From Lelliottia sp. JS-SCA-14 (GTDB lineage Bacteria; Pseudomonadota; Gammaproteobacteria; Enterobacterales; Enterobacteriaceae): a stretch of DNA of 64,000 bases. Below, in pieces: positions 40,401 to 48,006 of the stretch. Position 1 is the stretch's first letter. Each line of letters begins with the position of its first letter. The position numbers and the translations under genes were made by a program. Below the pieces are notes generated by a model. That model was given only the letters and a program-made list of their open reading frames with translations. It made no database searches and was not told the origin of the DNA. The stretch spans positions 62,001 to 126,000 of the forward strand of contig NZ_CP141606.1 in the NCBI RefSeq assembly GCF_035593345.1. Direction: 5' to 3'.

Positions 40401-43400
40401 GGAGCCGGGACGATCCAGGGTGGCGGCGATATCGCCATCGCCAGCCGCGGCAATATCACCGTGGATGGTTTCACCGGCACCCGCGGCTCCCTGACGCTCA
40501 GCGCGCCAGGGTCGATCGTCAACACCGCCCTGCTGTACGCCGCGAACAATCTGGCGCTGTACGCCAACAGCATCACCAACCAGCGCGGCGATATCCTTGC
40601 CGGAAATAATCTGTGGATGCAGAAAGACGCGGCGGGGAATGCGAACAGTGAAGTGGTGAATACGTCGGGGACGATTGAGACGCAGAATGGTGATATTTCA
40701 ATTAAGACCGGACATTTGCTAAATGAACGTGCTGGATTATCGGCAAGTGTTACCGCAGAAACCGAGATCACCAATCAATATTCATGGCTGACGCAGACAG
40801 AGGCTCTCGTACCGCTCAGTTACCTGGATAGTGTTAATTACAATTATGGGTATTACCGCGTTGATACGGGGTGCGCTAACTCTTGTGCAGGGGCATATTG
40901 GTCACGACCTGCGCCATATAAAAATGCTGGCGATTTAGAATTCGCGGTATCTCGCTCGCAGGTCGTTGTCAGCAGTGATGGTTCAGCCGCAGCGCGTATA
41001 TCGTCCGGGCGCGATGCTCTGTTGTCAGCGAATACGATGGAAAATAATGCCAGTAACATTCTGGCGACGAAAAATATCGTACTCAGCGGTGGGACACTGA
41101 ACAACCAATCCTGGATTGAAAGTGCTCAGACACGCTATATGACATATTCCTATGGCGGTGATGAGTTCGCAAAAGAATCAAAGATAACTTCCCAAAACGG
41201 TACCGGCGGTGTGAATTACATTTATTTCACGTCCCGAGGGAATATCCGCACTGAGGGCGTTGATGGAGACGCTTATCGGGCCGTTATCCAGGCTGGTGGC
41301 AATGTCGTTGCTAACTTCACCAGTGATATCAGCAATACCGCCACCACGGCGAATGTTGGCGGGAATAACTCAACTATCAAAGCTCCTACGCTCACGACTT
41401 TGAGCAACCAAACCATTGATGGTGCTGCACAAAAGCAGAACCTGGCTAACACCGGCGTAGTCGCGGTCAACTCCCCGCAGTGGAACGATCAACTCCAGGG
41501 CGCGTTGCAGCAAATCAACGGCGGCGGCGCGCTGGACAGCAGCGGCGCAAGCAGCGCCTCGCTCAGCAACATCTCCACCAGCCAAAAGGGCAACGCCAGC
41601 CTCGGTCAGCTCAGCGAGCTGGCAAAAGCGGGCGTCACCACGGCGGACCTCAACACCGCCAAAGGCGGCGCAACCGGGCAGTATCAGGGCAAAACCGTCG
41701 ATACCAGCGCCTACCCGCTGCCATCAGGCAACAACGGCTATTTTGTGGTTTCCGATAATCCAAAAAGCCCGTACCTGATTAACGTCAACCCGAAACTCAA
41801 TGGCCTCGGGCAGCTCGATCCCGCCCTGTTCGCCGATCTCAACAAAATGCTCGGCACGCAGCCGTCGACCAGCGCTCCACAGGAGACGCGCGCCGCCTTT
41901 ACCGATGAAAAACAGGTGCTCGGGTCGTCCTACATGCTGGGCCGTCTCAACCTGAACCCGGATTACGACTACCGCTTCCTCGGCGACGCGGCGTTTGATA
42001 CGCGCTACGTCAGCAATACGGTGCTCAACCAGACGGGCAGCCGCTACCTGAACGGCGTCGGGTCCGATCTCGATCAGATGCGCTACCTGATGGACAGCGC
42101 CGCCGCCGCGCAGCAGTCGCTGGGCCTGCAGTTCGGCGTCTCTCTGACCGCCGATCAGATCGCCTCCCTCGACCACAGTATCCTGTGGTGGGAAAAAGCG
42201 ACCATCAACGGCGAAACGGTGATGGTGCCGAAAGTCTATCTCTCGCCGAAGGACGTCACCGTCAACAACGGCAGCGTCATCGCGGGCAACAACGTCAGCC
42301 TGACCGGCGGCAACATTACCAACAGCGGCAGCACGCTGGTGGCGAGCAACAACCTGACGCTCGACAGCCAGAACAGCATCAGCAACCTCAACAACGGCCT
42401 GATCAAAGCGGGCGGCGATCTCAACCTGAGCGCCATCGGCGATATCAACAACATCAGCTCCACCATCAGCGGCAAAACGGTGCAGCTGGCGAGCCTCGAC
42501 GGCAGCATCAACAACCTGACGCTGGCGGATCAGATTGATATCAATGCCAAAGGCAAATACAGCAACGTCAGTATTAAAGACACCGTCCTCGGCACCACGG
42601 CCTCGATCACGGCGCAGGATTCCCTGTCGCTCGAAGCGGGTAAAAACATCACCGTGACGGGCGCGAACCTCGCGTCGGGCGGCGATATGCTGATGAATGC
42701 GTGGGGCGATATCGCGGTTAACGCCAATCAGATCAACGACGCCTACAGCTCCAGCCAGGCCAAAACCAGCCGTTCGTCCGTGACGTACCAGGGCAGCACG
42801 GTGAATGCGGGCGGCAACCTCAGCATCAACGCCGGGAACAACATCGACCTGAGCGCCAGCGACCTGAAAGCCGGCGGCAGCGCCGGGCTGAACGCGGGTA
42901 ACGATCTGAATCTTAACGCGGAGCAGACGAGTACCAGCAGCGGAAAGGGTAAGAGCGAGTCCCACAGCACCGGCGTCGATCGCACGACGATTTCCGCAGG
43001 CGACAACCTGGTGCTGAAAGCCGGGCAGGATATTAATTCGCAGGCAGCAGGCATTGCCGCAGAAGGCGATCTGGCGATGAGGGCTGGTCGGGATGTGAAC
43101 CTGCTGGCGGAAGAAACGACCGACGGTAGTAGCTCACGCTCGAAAAAGAAAACGGTTATCGACGAGTCAGTTCGGCAGGGCAGTACCGAAATCGCCAGCG
43201 GCGGCAACACCACCATTATCGCCGGGCGAGATGTGAACTCAGAAGCCGCGCAGGTCACTGCCAGCGATGACCTCGCCGTGACAGCTGGGCGAGATGTCAA
43301 TATCACTACGGCTACGGAGAGCGATTATCACTACAAGGAAGAGAGGAAAACCAAAAGTGGTTTCTTTAAGAAAACCACCACCCACACCATTGAAGAAGAT

Positions 43401-46319
43401 AGCGCAACCTACGAAAAAGGCTCATCACTGAGCGGGGATAACGTTTTGATCACCGCCGGGAATGATGTCACGGTGAAAGGCTCTTCTGTTATCGGGGATA
43501 AGGATCTGACTCTTAACGCGGGTCACGATGTGAATATCGTGGCGGCCACGGAAGAGCAGTCGACATATCGACTGAAAGAGAAGAAAACCAGCGGTCTGAT
43601 GGGCAGCGGCGGCATTGGTTTCACTATTGGGACCAGCTCTTCCCGTCATCAAATCAACGAAGACGGCACCACGCAGAGTCAGAGTGTCAGCACAGTCGGT
43701 TCAACTGGTGGAAACGTCAATATTTTTGCTGATGGCAAAGCTCACGTCAGTGGGGCCGATATTATTGCCGCGAAAAACCTCAACGTTGTGGCGGGTGAAA
43801 TAGCGGTTGATCCGGGGAATGATCTGTTGCGCCGGAAAGAATCGTACGAGGAGAAAAAGAGCGGGCTGACGCTGTCCGTTTCCTCTGTCATTACCGATGC
43901 CGCTTTGGCCGCCAACAGCGCTCTCAAACGCGGGGAAGAGGTCAGTGACGATCGCCTTGCAGCCCTTTATGGCGTGAAAGCTGCGAAGGATATGTGGGTG
44001 GCGGGCTCGGGAGTGGCTTCCCTGGCGGGCGGTGCTGCTGGGGGTAACGTGAGCTTAATCAGGGTAGAGCTGAATATCGGCTCCAGCAAAAGCCAGTCCA
44101 CCTCTGAACTGAAGCAGAATGAAGTGCGCGGCAGCACGCTGACGGCGGGTAGTGATGTCAACATGGTTGCCACGGGCAAAAATACCAGCGGCGACCTACA
44201 TATCACTGGCAGCGGCGTGACAGGCAATAACGTCACACTGGTTGCGCAAAACGATGTGATTCTGGATGCAGCTTCGAACAAACGCGAGCAAACCAGCAGC
44301 AATAACAGCAGTGGCTGGAGCGCAGGAGCGCATGTTGGAATCGGGAAGGAAACCGGGATAGGGGTGCAGGCCAGCGGTTTCCAGTCAAAAGGCGGTGACG
44401 ACGGCACAAGCACCGAACATGTAAATACACGCGTGAACGCTCGTGATGAACTGAGCATCAGCAGCGGCCGGGACACCGTGATCGCAGGCGCGCAGGCGCT
44501 GGGAGACAAAATCACAGCAGATGTGGGCCGCGACCTGCTGATCAGTAGCCTTCAGGATACTGATGATTATCACAGCTGGCAGAAGGACGTCAGCGGAGGA
44601 GTCAGCTTTACCTTCGGCACCATGACCGGATCGGCCTCGCTGAACATCATCAACAGCAAAATTGACAGTGAATACGCCAGCGTCGGTGAGCAAAGTGGTC
44701 TGTTTGCCGGGAATAAAGGCTTTGATATTACTGTCGGTAAGCATACTCAGCTTGACGGAGCGGTCATTGCCAGCACGGCAACGGCAGATAAAAACTCGCT
44801 CGATACCGGCACGCTAGGCTGGCGTGACATTGATAACGATGCCAGCTACAGCTCGAAGACAAAAGGCATTGGTGGCCTGGTGCCCATTATTGGCACCGGC
44901 AGCAAAGGCGATGCTTCCGGTACCACAAACGCGGCCATTGCGGATGGCACGATTTCAGTTCGTGACAAGGAAAACCAGCAGCAGGATGTGACGGAACTGA
45001 GTCGCGACACGGATAACGCCAACGGGCATATAGATAAGATATTTGATAAAGAAAAAGTACAGGAGCAGCAGGAGTTAGCAGCGCTGTTTGGACAGATGGC
45101 AAACCAGGCTGCGGGAGATATCGGAAGCGCCATGGGCTGGGCCGCGGACAGTAAAGAGAAAGCGGCTATTCACGGAATCATCGGTGCGCTTCAGGCTGGT
45201 CTTGGCGGGGGAAATGCTCTTGCAGGCGGCGTGGCTGGTCTCAGCAGCGAAGCCTTTAGCAGCATGGTCAACGACTATCTGGGCAGTCACACTTCACTGG
45301 GTAGCAGCGAAAAATCAGCCATTGTCCAGTGGGCGGCCGCCCTCAGCGGTGCAGCTATTGGGGGGGTGATTGGTGGCACGAACGGGGCACAGTCGGGCGC
45401 GGCGGCTTCACTGGATTCAGTGCGGTATAACTATCTGAATCACCAGGAAGCAGAGCGTAAAAAACAGGTTGAGAGTCAGCTTCAAAAGGGGGACTTGTCG
45501 TCAGAAGAGCGGCAGTCGCTTCAGCAGGAACTGGCGGACATTAATGCGACAGATAAATCCCGTGACCAGCAAATTCTGGATGTCTGTACTCAGGGGAATA
45601 AGAGCAGTGGTGCCTGCGGACAGTTGGTTGTAAAAGCACAGAAAGCGCTGGAAGGATATGGTGATAGCGCAGCGGGGTACAGATTGTCCTATAAGGATAT
45701 CTTCCCGCAAGATTACGCGAATGCTGACGCTATAATGAAGGGGCTGGATGCGGGAAGCATTACGCGTGATGCGGCGATTAAAGGGATTGTCGCCAACAAT
45801 CCGGGTAAGACGTGGGATGAGGTTGCTAGAACTTACGATGATGCAATGCAGACTCATGCGATTGTTAGCATTATCGCTGGGTCAAAGCTTTCTGGCGATG
45901 AGGGGATTTTTGGGAAAGATAAAATCTCAACAGGAAAGATATCCCCTGAAAATCAGAAGTATGTTGATATCCTTTCGCCTGAAGCGAAGCAGCATATTTT
46001 GTATGGTGATGGTCCTGGAGGTGGTGGACATTTATATCCCGGCCAGCCAGGCAAAACAGTATTCCCAAAAGAATGGGCAGCAGATAAGGTTGTTCACGAA
46101 GTAGGAGACATTGCAACATCTCCAAATACTCAGTGGTATGCTCAGACGGGGACAGGTGGAATTTATACTAGCAAGGGTAAACCAGCCAACTGGGTATCTT
46201 ATGAAGAGAGAGATGGAATACGAATAAGAGTGGTCTATCAGCCTGCAACTGGAAGAGTCGTCACAGCCTTTCCTGATACAGCTGAGGTTCCCACAAGTTA
46301 TAAACCCATCAAAAAGTAA
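34485..46319 (+). CDS. cdiA: CdiA contact-dependent inhibition effector with EndoU RNase C-terminus
   Basis: This 3944-residue TpsA filament protein has, in order: signal region; TPS domain (residues ~35-330, with NxNPNL-like NNPNLVAG and VANPYGITCNGCGF); FHA-1 repeats to ~2060; an AT-rich, Tyr/Cys-containing segment at ~2070-2320, probably the receptor-binding domain; a YP-like region to ~2580; FHA-2 repeats to ~3440; pre-toxin region to ~3798 without a VENN motif; and the toxin, residues ~3799-3944. The toxin matches bacterial EndoU (HILYGDGPGGGGH with His3837 and His3849; FPKEWAADKVVHEVGDIAT; IRIRVVYQP). EndoU CdiA toxins cleave tRNA in the target cell. The start 34485 follows an AAGAGA signal; the frame extends upstream inside cdiB without support. 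Confidence 0.92.
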   Translation: MTMDTRHPPVRLSQRLISWMVCSLMVWQPVAPAFAAVMTPGGKTTMDQAGNGVPVVNIAPPNGAGISHNQFNSYNVGKEGVILNNATDRLTQTQLGGLIQNNPNLVAGKEAKGIINEVTGGSRSQLQGYTEVGGKAASVMVANPYGITCNGCGFINTPNVTLTTGKPQFDANGNLLALDVSKGAITIEGQGLDASQSDALSIIARATEVNAAIHARDLTVTAGANRVGADGSVKAIAGEGAAPVIAVDTSALGGMYANRIRLVSSDKGVGVNLGNLNARQGDIQLDANGKLTVTNSLASGAITAKGAGVTLNGSHQSGGALNVASSQDIALNNSTLVSGGEMRLTNDGKLQMSGGSATSKAALTVNSSQDLTLNNATLGSDTQTTLTSGGTLAATGSAVSAGKNLTLKGQQLTLDNRSRADAAGNIDLSGERITSQGQLNAGGDLTSASQQLDNSGLMAAKGRASVQADSLTNSGTLQGNGVTLAGKNVINSGTVQSGGQLQVSAGTLSQQGTLTAKGDAELNASESLRNSGSVVADGALRAKAGALVQNGVFSGAKALTADADTLTSGKDSRTTSQGNIQLTAAQLADLNGQTDAAGALSVSGKNLTTRADAHLQSGQDLTLQANSVDLGGVQAAKGGLRASAQNLDHSGTSTAKTLSFGTNDGITQRGELTANAIALNGQRINQSGKAKADSITLTASDAIANSGTLVADALTLDGKQISNSGLLQGNSLLTLRATTLDNLTGGAIYSARNLTLNLPELNNSGLITTDTDLGWQGNALTNSGEINGVNLRLDGNSLTNQATGRLLADDALNVKGSRLLNDGQMAAKNLQLTGNTLQNQGVMQGYDILALNADEVTNGGAMRSDGTLTLRVATLTNSGELSATNLLLTLSRQMQNNSSGQIIARNGLTLATPELLNSGLLAGANVQLNAGTIANSGTLQGTTALTATGTQLNNQQNGKVLSGGDVRLQNDKLTNAGLLQGKTLNLATGEWINSGNALGEAGITATIAKSLTNDGNVLSQQKLDLNAANINNRGQLLAKVLTLRGDLQNSGLLQGSSALTWTGGGLTNQTQGQITGGETLTLSGKSLSNQGQIQARDASVTADAISNSGSVQALDRLTLNAGGRLDNQGTLLSQNLFELTAAQLFNDGQLAAKTLTLATPQLTNNGILQGNDGLTLTTRSLTNGQNGQLVSGGALALDLDKLENHGLMQVNQRLTVKGNDLLNSGDIQADALEMTLHNALNNQGGLVAKNDAALNAVTLTNTGTLAGKTLTLGATEIRNSGLIQGNDRADATASRISNDAAGKWLSGGALTLNGGTLSNAGALQGENLGLTGASLDNSGTVNGLKGLTGNLSGKITNTGLLQSGGAVKFTADSLLNPGRVMGKTLTLNARELNNSGLWQGTDTLTLTGDSLVTGAASKTLTGGALTLDAGQLTTQGTLQGNGVTVTADGWTHGGSLLSQGALTASVGGTLTSTGALMSQGDTAITAQTLDNRGQLLGEGDMRLGGSTLKNSGAVQGKTLALRQTSINNQGTLTGLQSLTLKAQQQLMARMAMAAPQLELINGASGALLTQGTLNITSGTVTNNGSWQGQNILLDAQSLTNNGAVQSADALQMTLANNLTNSAGSKITALGSATLQAMSLNNQGQWAAKNLTLKGTTLSNSGAISGVNGLTLAQTGAITQQQNGTMLTGGALNLNAASLANDGKIQGATLGVTSGALTNNGRLQGDNGATFSLSGALTNNAGGEIVSRQGLTVTTPSLFNYGLMQGGGDTNVTANTQARNDGKLLSGARLTLSTPQFTGAGWLQATNLILNAATATNGGTWLADQATLTGNTLVNQGTTQAGTLAVNYGQLTNSGTLLGNSQLTIDADQVTQSAAGKLLSGGDLWLESKGLDAVGQLVSLGNLTLKLTNAFTGKTAIAAGKTLSISSNGAIENRSVMQGQAVNLTAGGALTNNGQLTTGSGASALSGSTVALNGAGTIQGGGDIAIASRGNITVDGFTGTRGSLTLSAPGSIVNTALLYAANNLALYANSITNQRGDILAGNNLWMQKDAAGNANSEVVNTSGTIETQNGDISIKTGHLLNERAGLSASVTAETEITNQYSWLTQTEALVPLSYLDSVNYNYGYYRVDTGCANSCAGAYWSRPAPYKNAGDLEFAVSRSQVVVSSDGSAAARISSGRDALLSANTMENNASNILATKNIVLSGGTLNNQSWIESAQTRYMTYSYGGDEFAKESKITSQNGTGGVNYIYFTSRGNIRTEGVDGDAYRAVIQAGGNVVANFTSDISNTATTANVGGNNSTIKAPTLTTLSNQTIDGAAQKQNLANTGVVAVNSPQWNDQLQGALQQINGGGALDSSGASSASLSNISTSQKGNASLGQLSELAKAGVTTADLNTAKGGATGQYQGKTVDTSAYPLPSGNNGYFVVSDNPKSPYLINVNPKLNGLGQLDPALFADLNKMLGTQPSTSAPQETRAAFTDEKQVLGSSYMLGRLNLNPDYDYRFLGDAAFDTRYVSNTVLNQTGSRYLNGVGSDLDQMRYLMDSAAAAQQSLGLQFGVSLTADQIASLDHSILWWEKATINGETVMVPKVYLSPKDVTVNNGSVIAGNNVSLTGGNITNSGSTLVASNNLTLDSQNSISNLNNGLIKAGGDLNLSAIGDINNISSTISGKTVQLASLDGSINNLTLADQIDINAKGKYSNVSIKDTVLGTTASITAQDSLSLEAGKNITVTGANLASGGDMLMNAWGDIAVNANQINDAYSSSQAKTSRSSVTYQGSTVNAGGNLSINAGNNIDLSASDLKAGGSAGLNAGNDLNLNAEQTSTSSGKGKSESHSTGVDRTTISAGDNLVLKAGQDINSQAAGIAAEGDLAMRAGRDVNLLAEETTDGSSSRSKKKTVIDESVRQGSTEIASGGNTTIIAGRDVNSEAAQVTASDDLAVTAGRDVNITTATESDYHYKEERKTKSGFFKKTTTHTIEEDSATYEKGSSLSGDNVLITAGNDVTVKGSSVIGDKDLTLNAGHDVNIVAATEEQSTYRLKEKKTSGLMGSGGIGFTIGTSSSRHQINEDGTTQSQSVSTVGSTGGNVNIFADGKAHVSGADIIAAKNLNVVAGEIAVDPGNDLLRRKESYEEKKSGLTLSVSSVITDAALAANSALKRGEEVSDDRLAALYGVKAAKDMWVAGSGVASLAGGAAGGNVSLIRVELNIGSSKSQSTSELKQNEVRGSTLTAGSDVNMVATGKNTSGDLHITGSGVTGNNVTLVAQNDVILDAASNKREQTSSNNSSGWSAGAHVGIGKETGIGVQASGFQSKGGDDGTSTEHVNTRVNARDELSISSGRDTVIAGAQALGDKITADVGRDLLISSLQDTDDYHSWQKDVSGGVSFTFGTMTGSASLNIINSKIDSEYASVGEQSGLFAGNKGFDITVGKHTQLDGAVIASTATADKNSLDTGTLGWRDIDNDASYSSKTKGIGGLVPIIGTGSKGDASGTTNAAIADGTISVRDKENQQQDVTELSRDTDNANGHIDKIFDKEKVQEQQELAALFGQMANQAAGDIGSAMGWAADSKEKAAIHGIIGALQAGLGGGNALAGGVAGLSSEAFSSMVNDYLGSHTSLGSSEKSAIVQWAAALSGAAIGGVIGGTNGAQSGAAASLDSVRYNYLNHQEAERKKQVESQLQKGDLSSEERQSLQQELADINATDKSRDQQILDVCTQGNKSSGACGQLVVKAQKALEGYGDSAAGYRLSYKDIFPQDYANADAIMKGLDAGSITRDAAIKGIVANNPGKTWDEVARTYDDAMQTHAIVSIIAGSKLSGDEGIFGKDKISTGKISPENQKYVDILSPEAKQHILYGDGPGGGGHLYPGQPGKTVFPKEWAADKVVHEVGDIATSPNTQWYAQTGTGGIYTSKGKPANWVSYEERDGIRIRVVYQPATGRVVTAFPDTAEVPTSYKPIKK
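35400..40660 (+). repeat. FHA-1 hemagglutinin repeats within cdiA
   Basis: About 1750 residues are built of a roughly 20-residue beta-helix repeat of the form L-x-N-S-G-x-L-Q-G-x-x-L-x-L. At DNA level this gives dozens of diverged copies of AACAGCGG and CTGCAGGGCA-like words. It forms the filament shaft of CdiA. Confidence 0.85.
45615..45880 (+). repeat. Pre-toxin direct repeat, copy 1 (in cdiA)
   Basis: These 266 bases recur at 48040-48305 with only about three mismatches. They encode the last part of the pre-toxin region, ending ...HAIVSIIAG, just before the toxin diverges. Confidence 0.93.
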
Positions 46320-46331
46320 AGGTTAAGTTAA

Positions 46332-46595
46332 ATGACTAATATAGATGAAAGAATAAAAAGTTTCGGGCGGTTGTTTGCAAATCGATTGGAAAGTGAGCGG
46401 CTTGAAGATGCGATAAATTATGTTAATCACGGTGAAAGAGGATTAGCTTTTGAAACTATTTGCGATCATCTAAGCGAATTTAAAGTGCGGATTACACGGG
46501 AAGAGTATGATTTAGCTATACAAATTTGCAATTTACTAGAAATGGATGTTGATGATATTAGCCTGCTACATTTAAAAGAGTTGGTTTTAAGATAG
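46332..46595 (+). CDS. cdiI: CdiI immunity protein to the EndoU toxin (MafI-like)
   Basis: The 87-residue acidic helical protein starts 12 bases after the cdiA stop, behind an AGGTTA signal. Its sequence (NYVNHGERGLAFETICDHLS) resembles the MafI family that protects Neisseria from EndoU-type MafB toxins. It should bind and neutralise the CdiA-CT in the cytoplasm. The low GC, as in the toxin segment, fits a cassette exchanged as one unit. Confidence 0.8.
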   Translation: MTNIDERIKSFGRLFANRLESERLEDAINYVNHGERGLAFETICDHLSEFKVRITREEYDLAIQICNLLEMDVDDISLLHLKELVLR

Positions 46596-46705
46596 ATAAT
46601 ACCAACTATTAGAACTATTTACATCGTATCATTAACAGGTTTATATCTGTTGATTTTTGGAAAACAGTAAAATAGTTACACAGTATGGGCCGATGAAAAG
46701 GTATT

Positions 46706-47032
46706 GCGAATACATTCCTCAGTGGTGCGTATTCCGAAGTTGTTACTCAACAATCAACCGTACTATATGGCGTTTATGGTGGAACCGCTCAGGAAATGGG
46801 TGGTTATTTGACGACGGCAAAACCATCAGGTCCTGTCCAATCAATTAATGATAGCGCTCTTAATCCTCAATGGGGAAATACAGCGACAAAAGTAGTAAAA
46901 ATTGAGGTGCCTGCAGGGACTAAATATTATGAAGGCATTGCAGCACCTTAAGGAGGATTAGTTGGTAGGGGAAGTCAAGTTCTCTTCCAGAAAAATGTTA
47001 AAATTGACTCTTCTTGGATAAAAAATGAATGA
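46706..47032 (+). pseudogene. Orphan CdiA-CT toxin remnant (frameshifted, nonsense codon)
   Basis: In one frame the DNA encodes ANTFLSGAYSEVVTQQSTVL, then VYGGTAQEMGGYLTTAKPSG, QWGNTATKVVKIEVPAG and YYEGIAAP, stops at TAA 46949-46951, and continues in the same frame GGLVGRGSQVLFQ to a stop at 47032. The TAA sits where CAA (Gln) is expected, a single C-to-T change. A probable upstream part (MENSKIVTQYG..ADEKV, from 46657) is in other frames. The pattern is that of a polymorphic toxin domain of unknown activity to me. It follows cdiI and overlaps the next gene by eight bases, as toxin/immunity pairs do. Confidence 0.75.
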
Positions 47033-47261
47033 ATGTGGTTGGGAAGTCATCGACGCATTTTCATCTCCATATGAATATGAACGCTTTGAAATATGGATTG
47101 ATGATCAAGTTAAAAATGGAAGGGTAATCCAGGTCCCCGTTCAGGAAAACTATGCCGGCTGGGGTTTTGAAGAGAAGTGGTTTATTTGTTTGAAGTCATG
47201 CGATACCTGGAGACTTGTTGCTCCTCAAGCTCCTTTTCTCGGCTACTGGGGGACGATATAG
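47025..47261 (+). CDS. Putative immunity protein of the broken toxin
   Basis: This 78-residue acidic, Trp-rich protein (MNECGWEVIDAFSSPYEYER start) has its start codon overlapping the end of the broken toxin frame. Size, AT-rich composition and translational overlap suggest a cognate immunity protein kept after the toxin decayed. I do not recognise the family. Confidence 0.6.
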   Translation: MNECGWEVIDAFSSPYEYERFEIWIDDQVKNGRVIQVPVQENYAGWGFEEKWFICLKSCDTWRLVAPQAPFLGYWGTI

Positions 47262-47469
47262 GGTTTCAATTTCCTGAAATATGGAAAGTGTGTATGGTCT
47301 GCTTGTGCCCTCAGTGTTTTGTATACGAATACTGATACACCAGCAAAATAGATTGCTTGGGAAATCGTGATGAAATCCAAATCAGTGCCATGTTTGAACA
47401 AGTCAGGGCAAGAGTCATTACGGTAATTACTAAATAGAAACAGACACCTACGATAACAAAAGAGTAGAC

Positions 47470-47964
47470 ATGGGTATCAATAATGAAATCATGAGTACGA
47501 GTGATTCAATGATGACACCTGTAGCACATGATTATTCAACTTGCTCAGAGTGCTATACGGAGTTATCAATATATACAGGAAATACCCATCCTCAGGAAAT
47601 AACACGTTTGCTGGGTATTAAACCGACTCAAGTAAATGTGTTAGGTGACAAAATTGTTAACAGCCGAGGGAAAACCAGGGAGATAAAGTTAGCTGGATGG
47701 TTTTTGTCGTCCAAAACGCAAGTGAATTCAAAGGATTTGAGGGAGCACATTGATTGGATATTGATGCTGTTATCACCGGTTAAAGTCGGCCTATCAGAAG
47801 TTCAACATATTAATGGTGTTAAAATTACCCTCAGATGTACCTGGCGTTCAAAATTTGACCATGGCGGCCCTGTTTTATGGCCACATCAAATGGCAGGTAT
47901 GGCAGAACTAGGCCTCGAATGCTCCTTTGATATATATTTTGATGATGAAGATGAATCGTATTAA
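47470..47964 (+). CDS. DUF4279 family protein, probable orphan immunity gene
   Basis: The 164-residue protein (or ~156 if started at the Met codon 47494) has the DUF4279 pattern: ELSIYTGNTHPQEITRLLGI near residue 31, then SRGKTREIKLAGWFLSS. DUF4279 proteins often sit beside polymorphic toxins as immunity proteins. No toxin frame remains directly upstream; the 208 bases between 47262 and 47469 hold only short broken frames. Its retention without a partner is typical of immunity arrays. Confidence 0.65.
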   Translation: MGINNEIMSTSDSMMTPVAHDYSTCSECYTELSIYTGNTHPQEITRLLGIKPTQVNVLGDKIVNSRGKTREIKLAGWFLSSKTQVNSKDLREHIDWILMLLSPVKVGLSEVQHINGVKITLRCTWRSKFDHGGPVLWPHQMAGMAELGLECSFDIYFDDEDESY

Positions 47965-48006
47965 AATCTCCGTTAGCTCAATGTCAACCCATTCTCTACA
48001 TTAAGA

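Noticed and set aside
35400..40660. Many short repeated words in cdiA suggesting a CRISPR or satellite array
   Set aside because: Repeats are diverged, lack regular spacers and keep the reading frame; they encode the beta-helix repeats of CdiA.
47350..47423. Short open stretch (IAWEIVMKSKSVPCLNKSGQ) as the end of another lost toxin
   Set aside because: Too short, no start and no recognisable motif; may be a remnant but cannot be supported.
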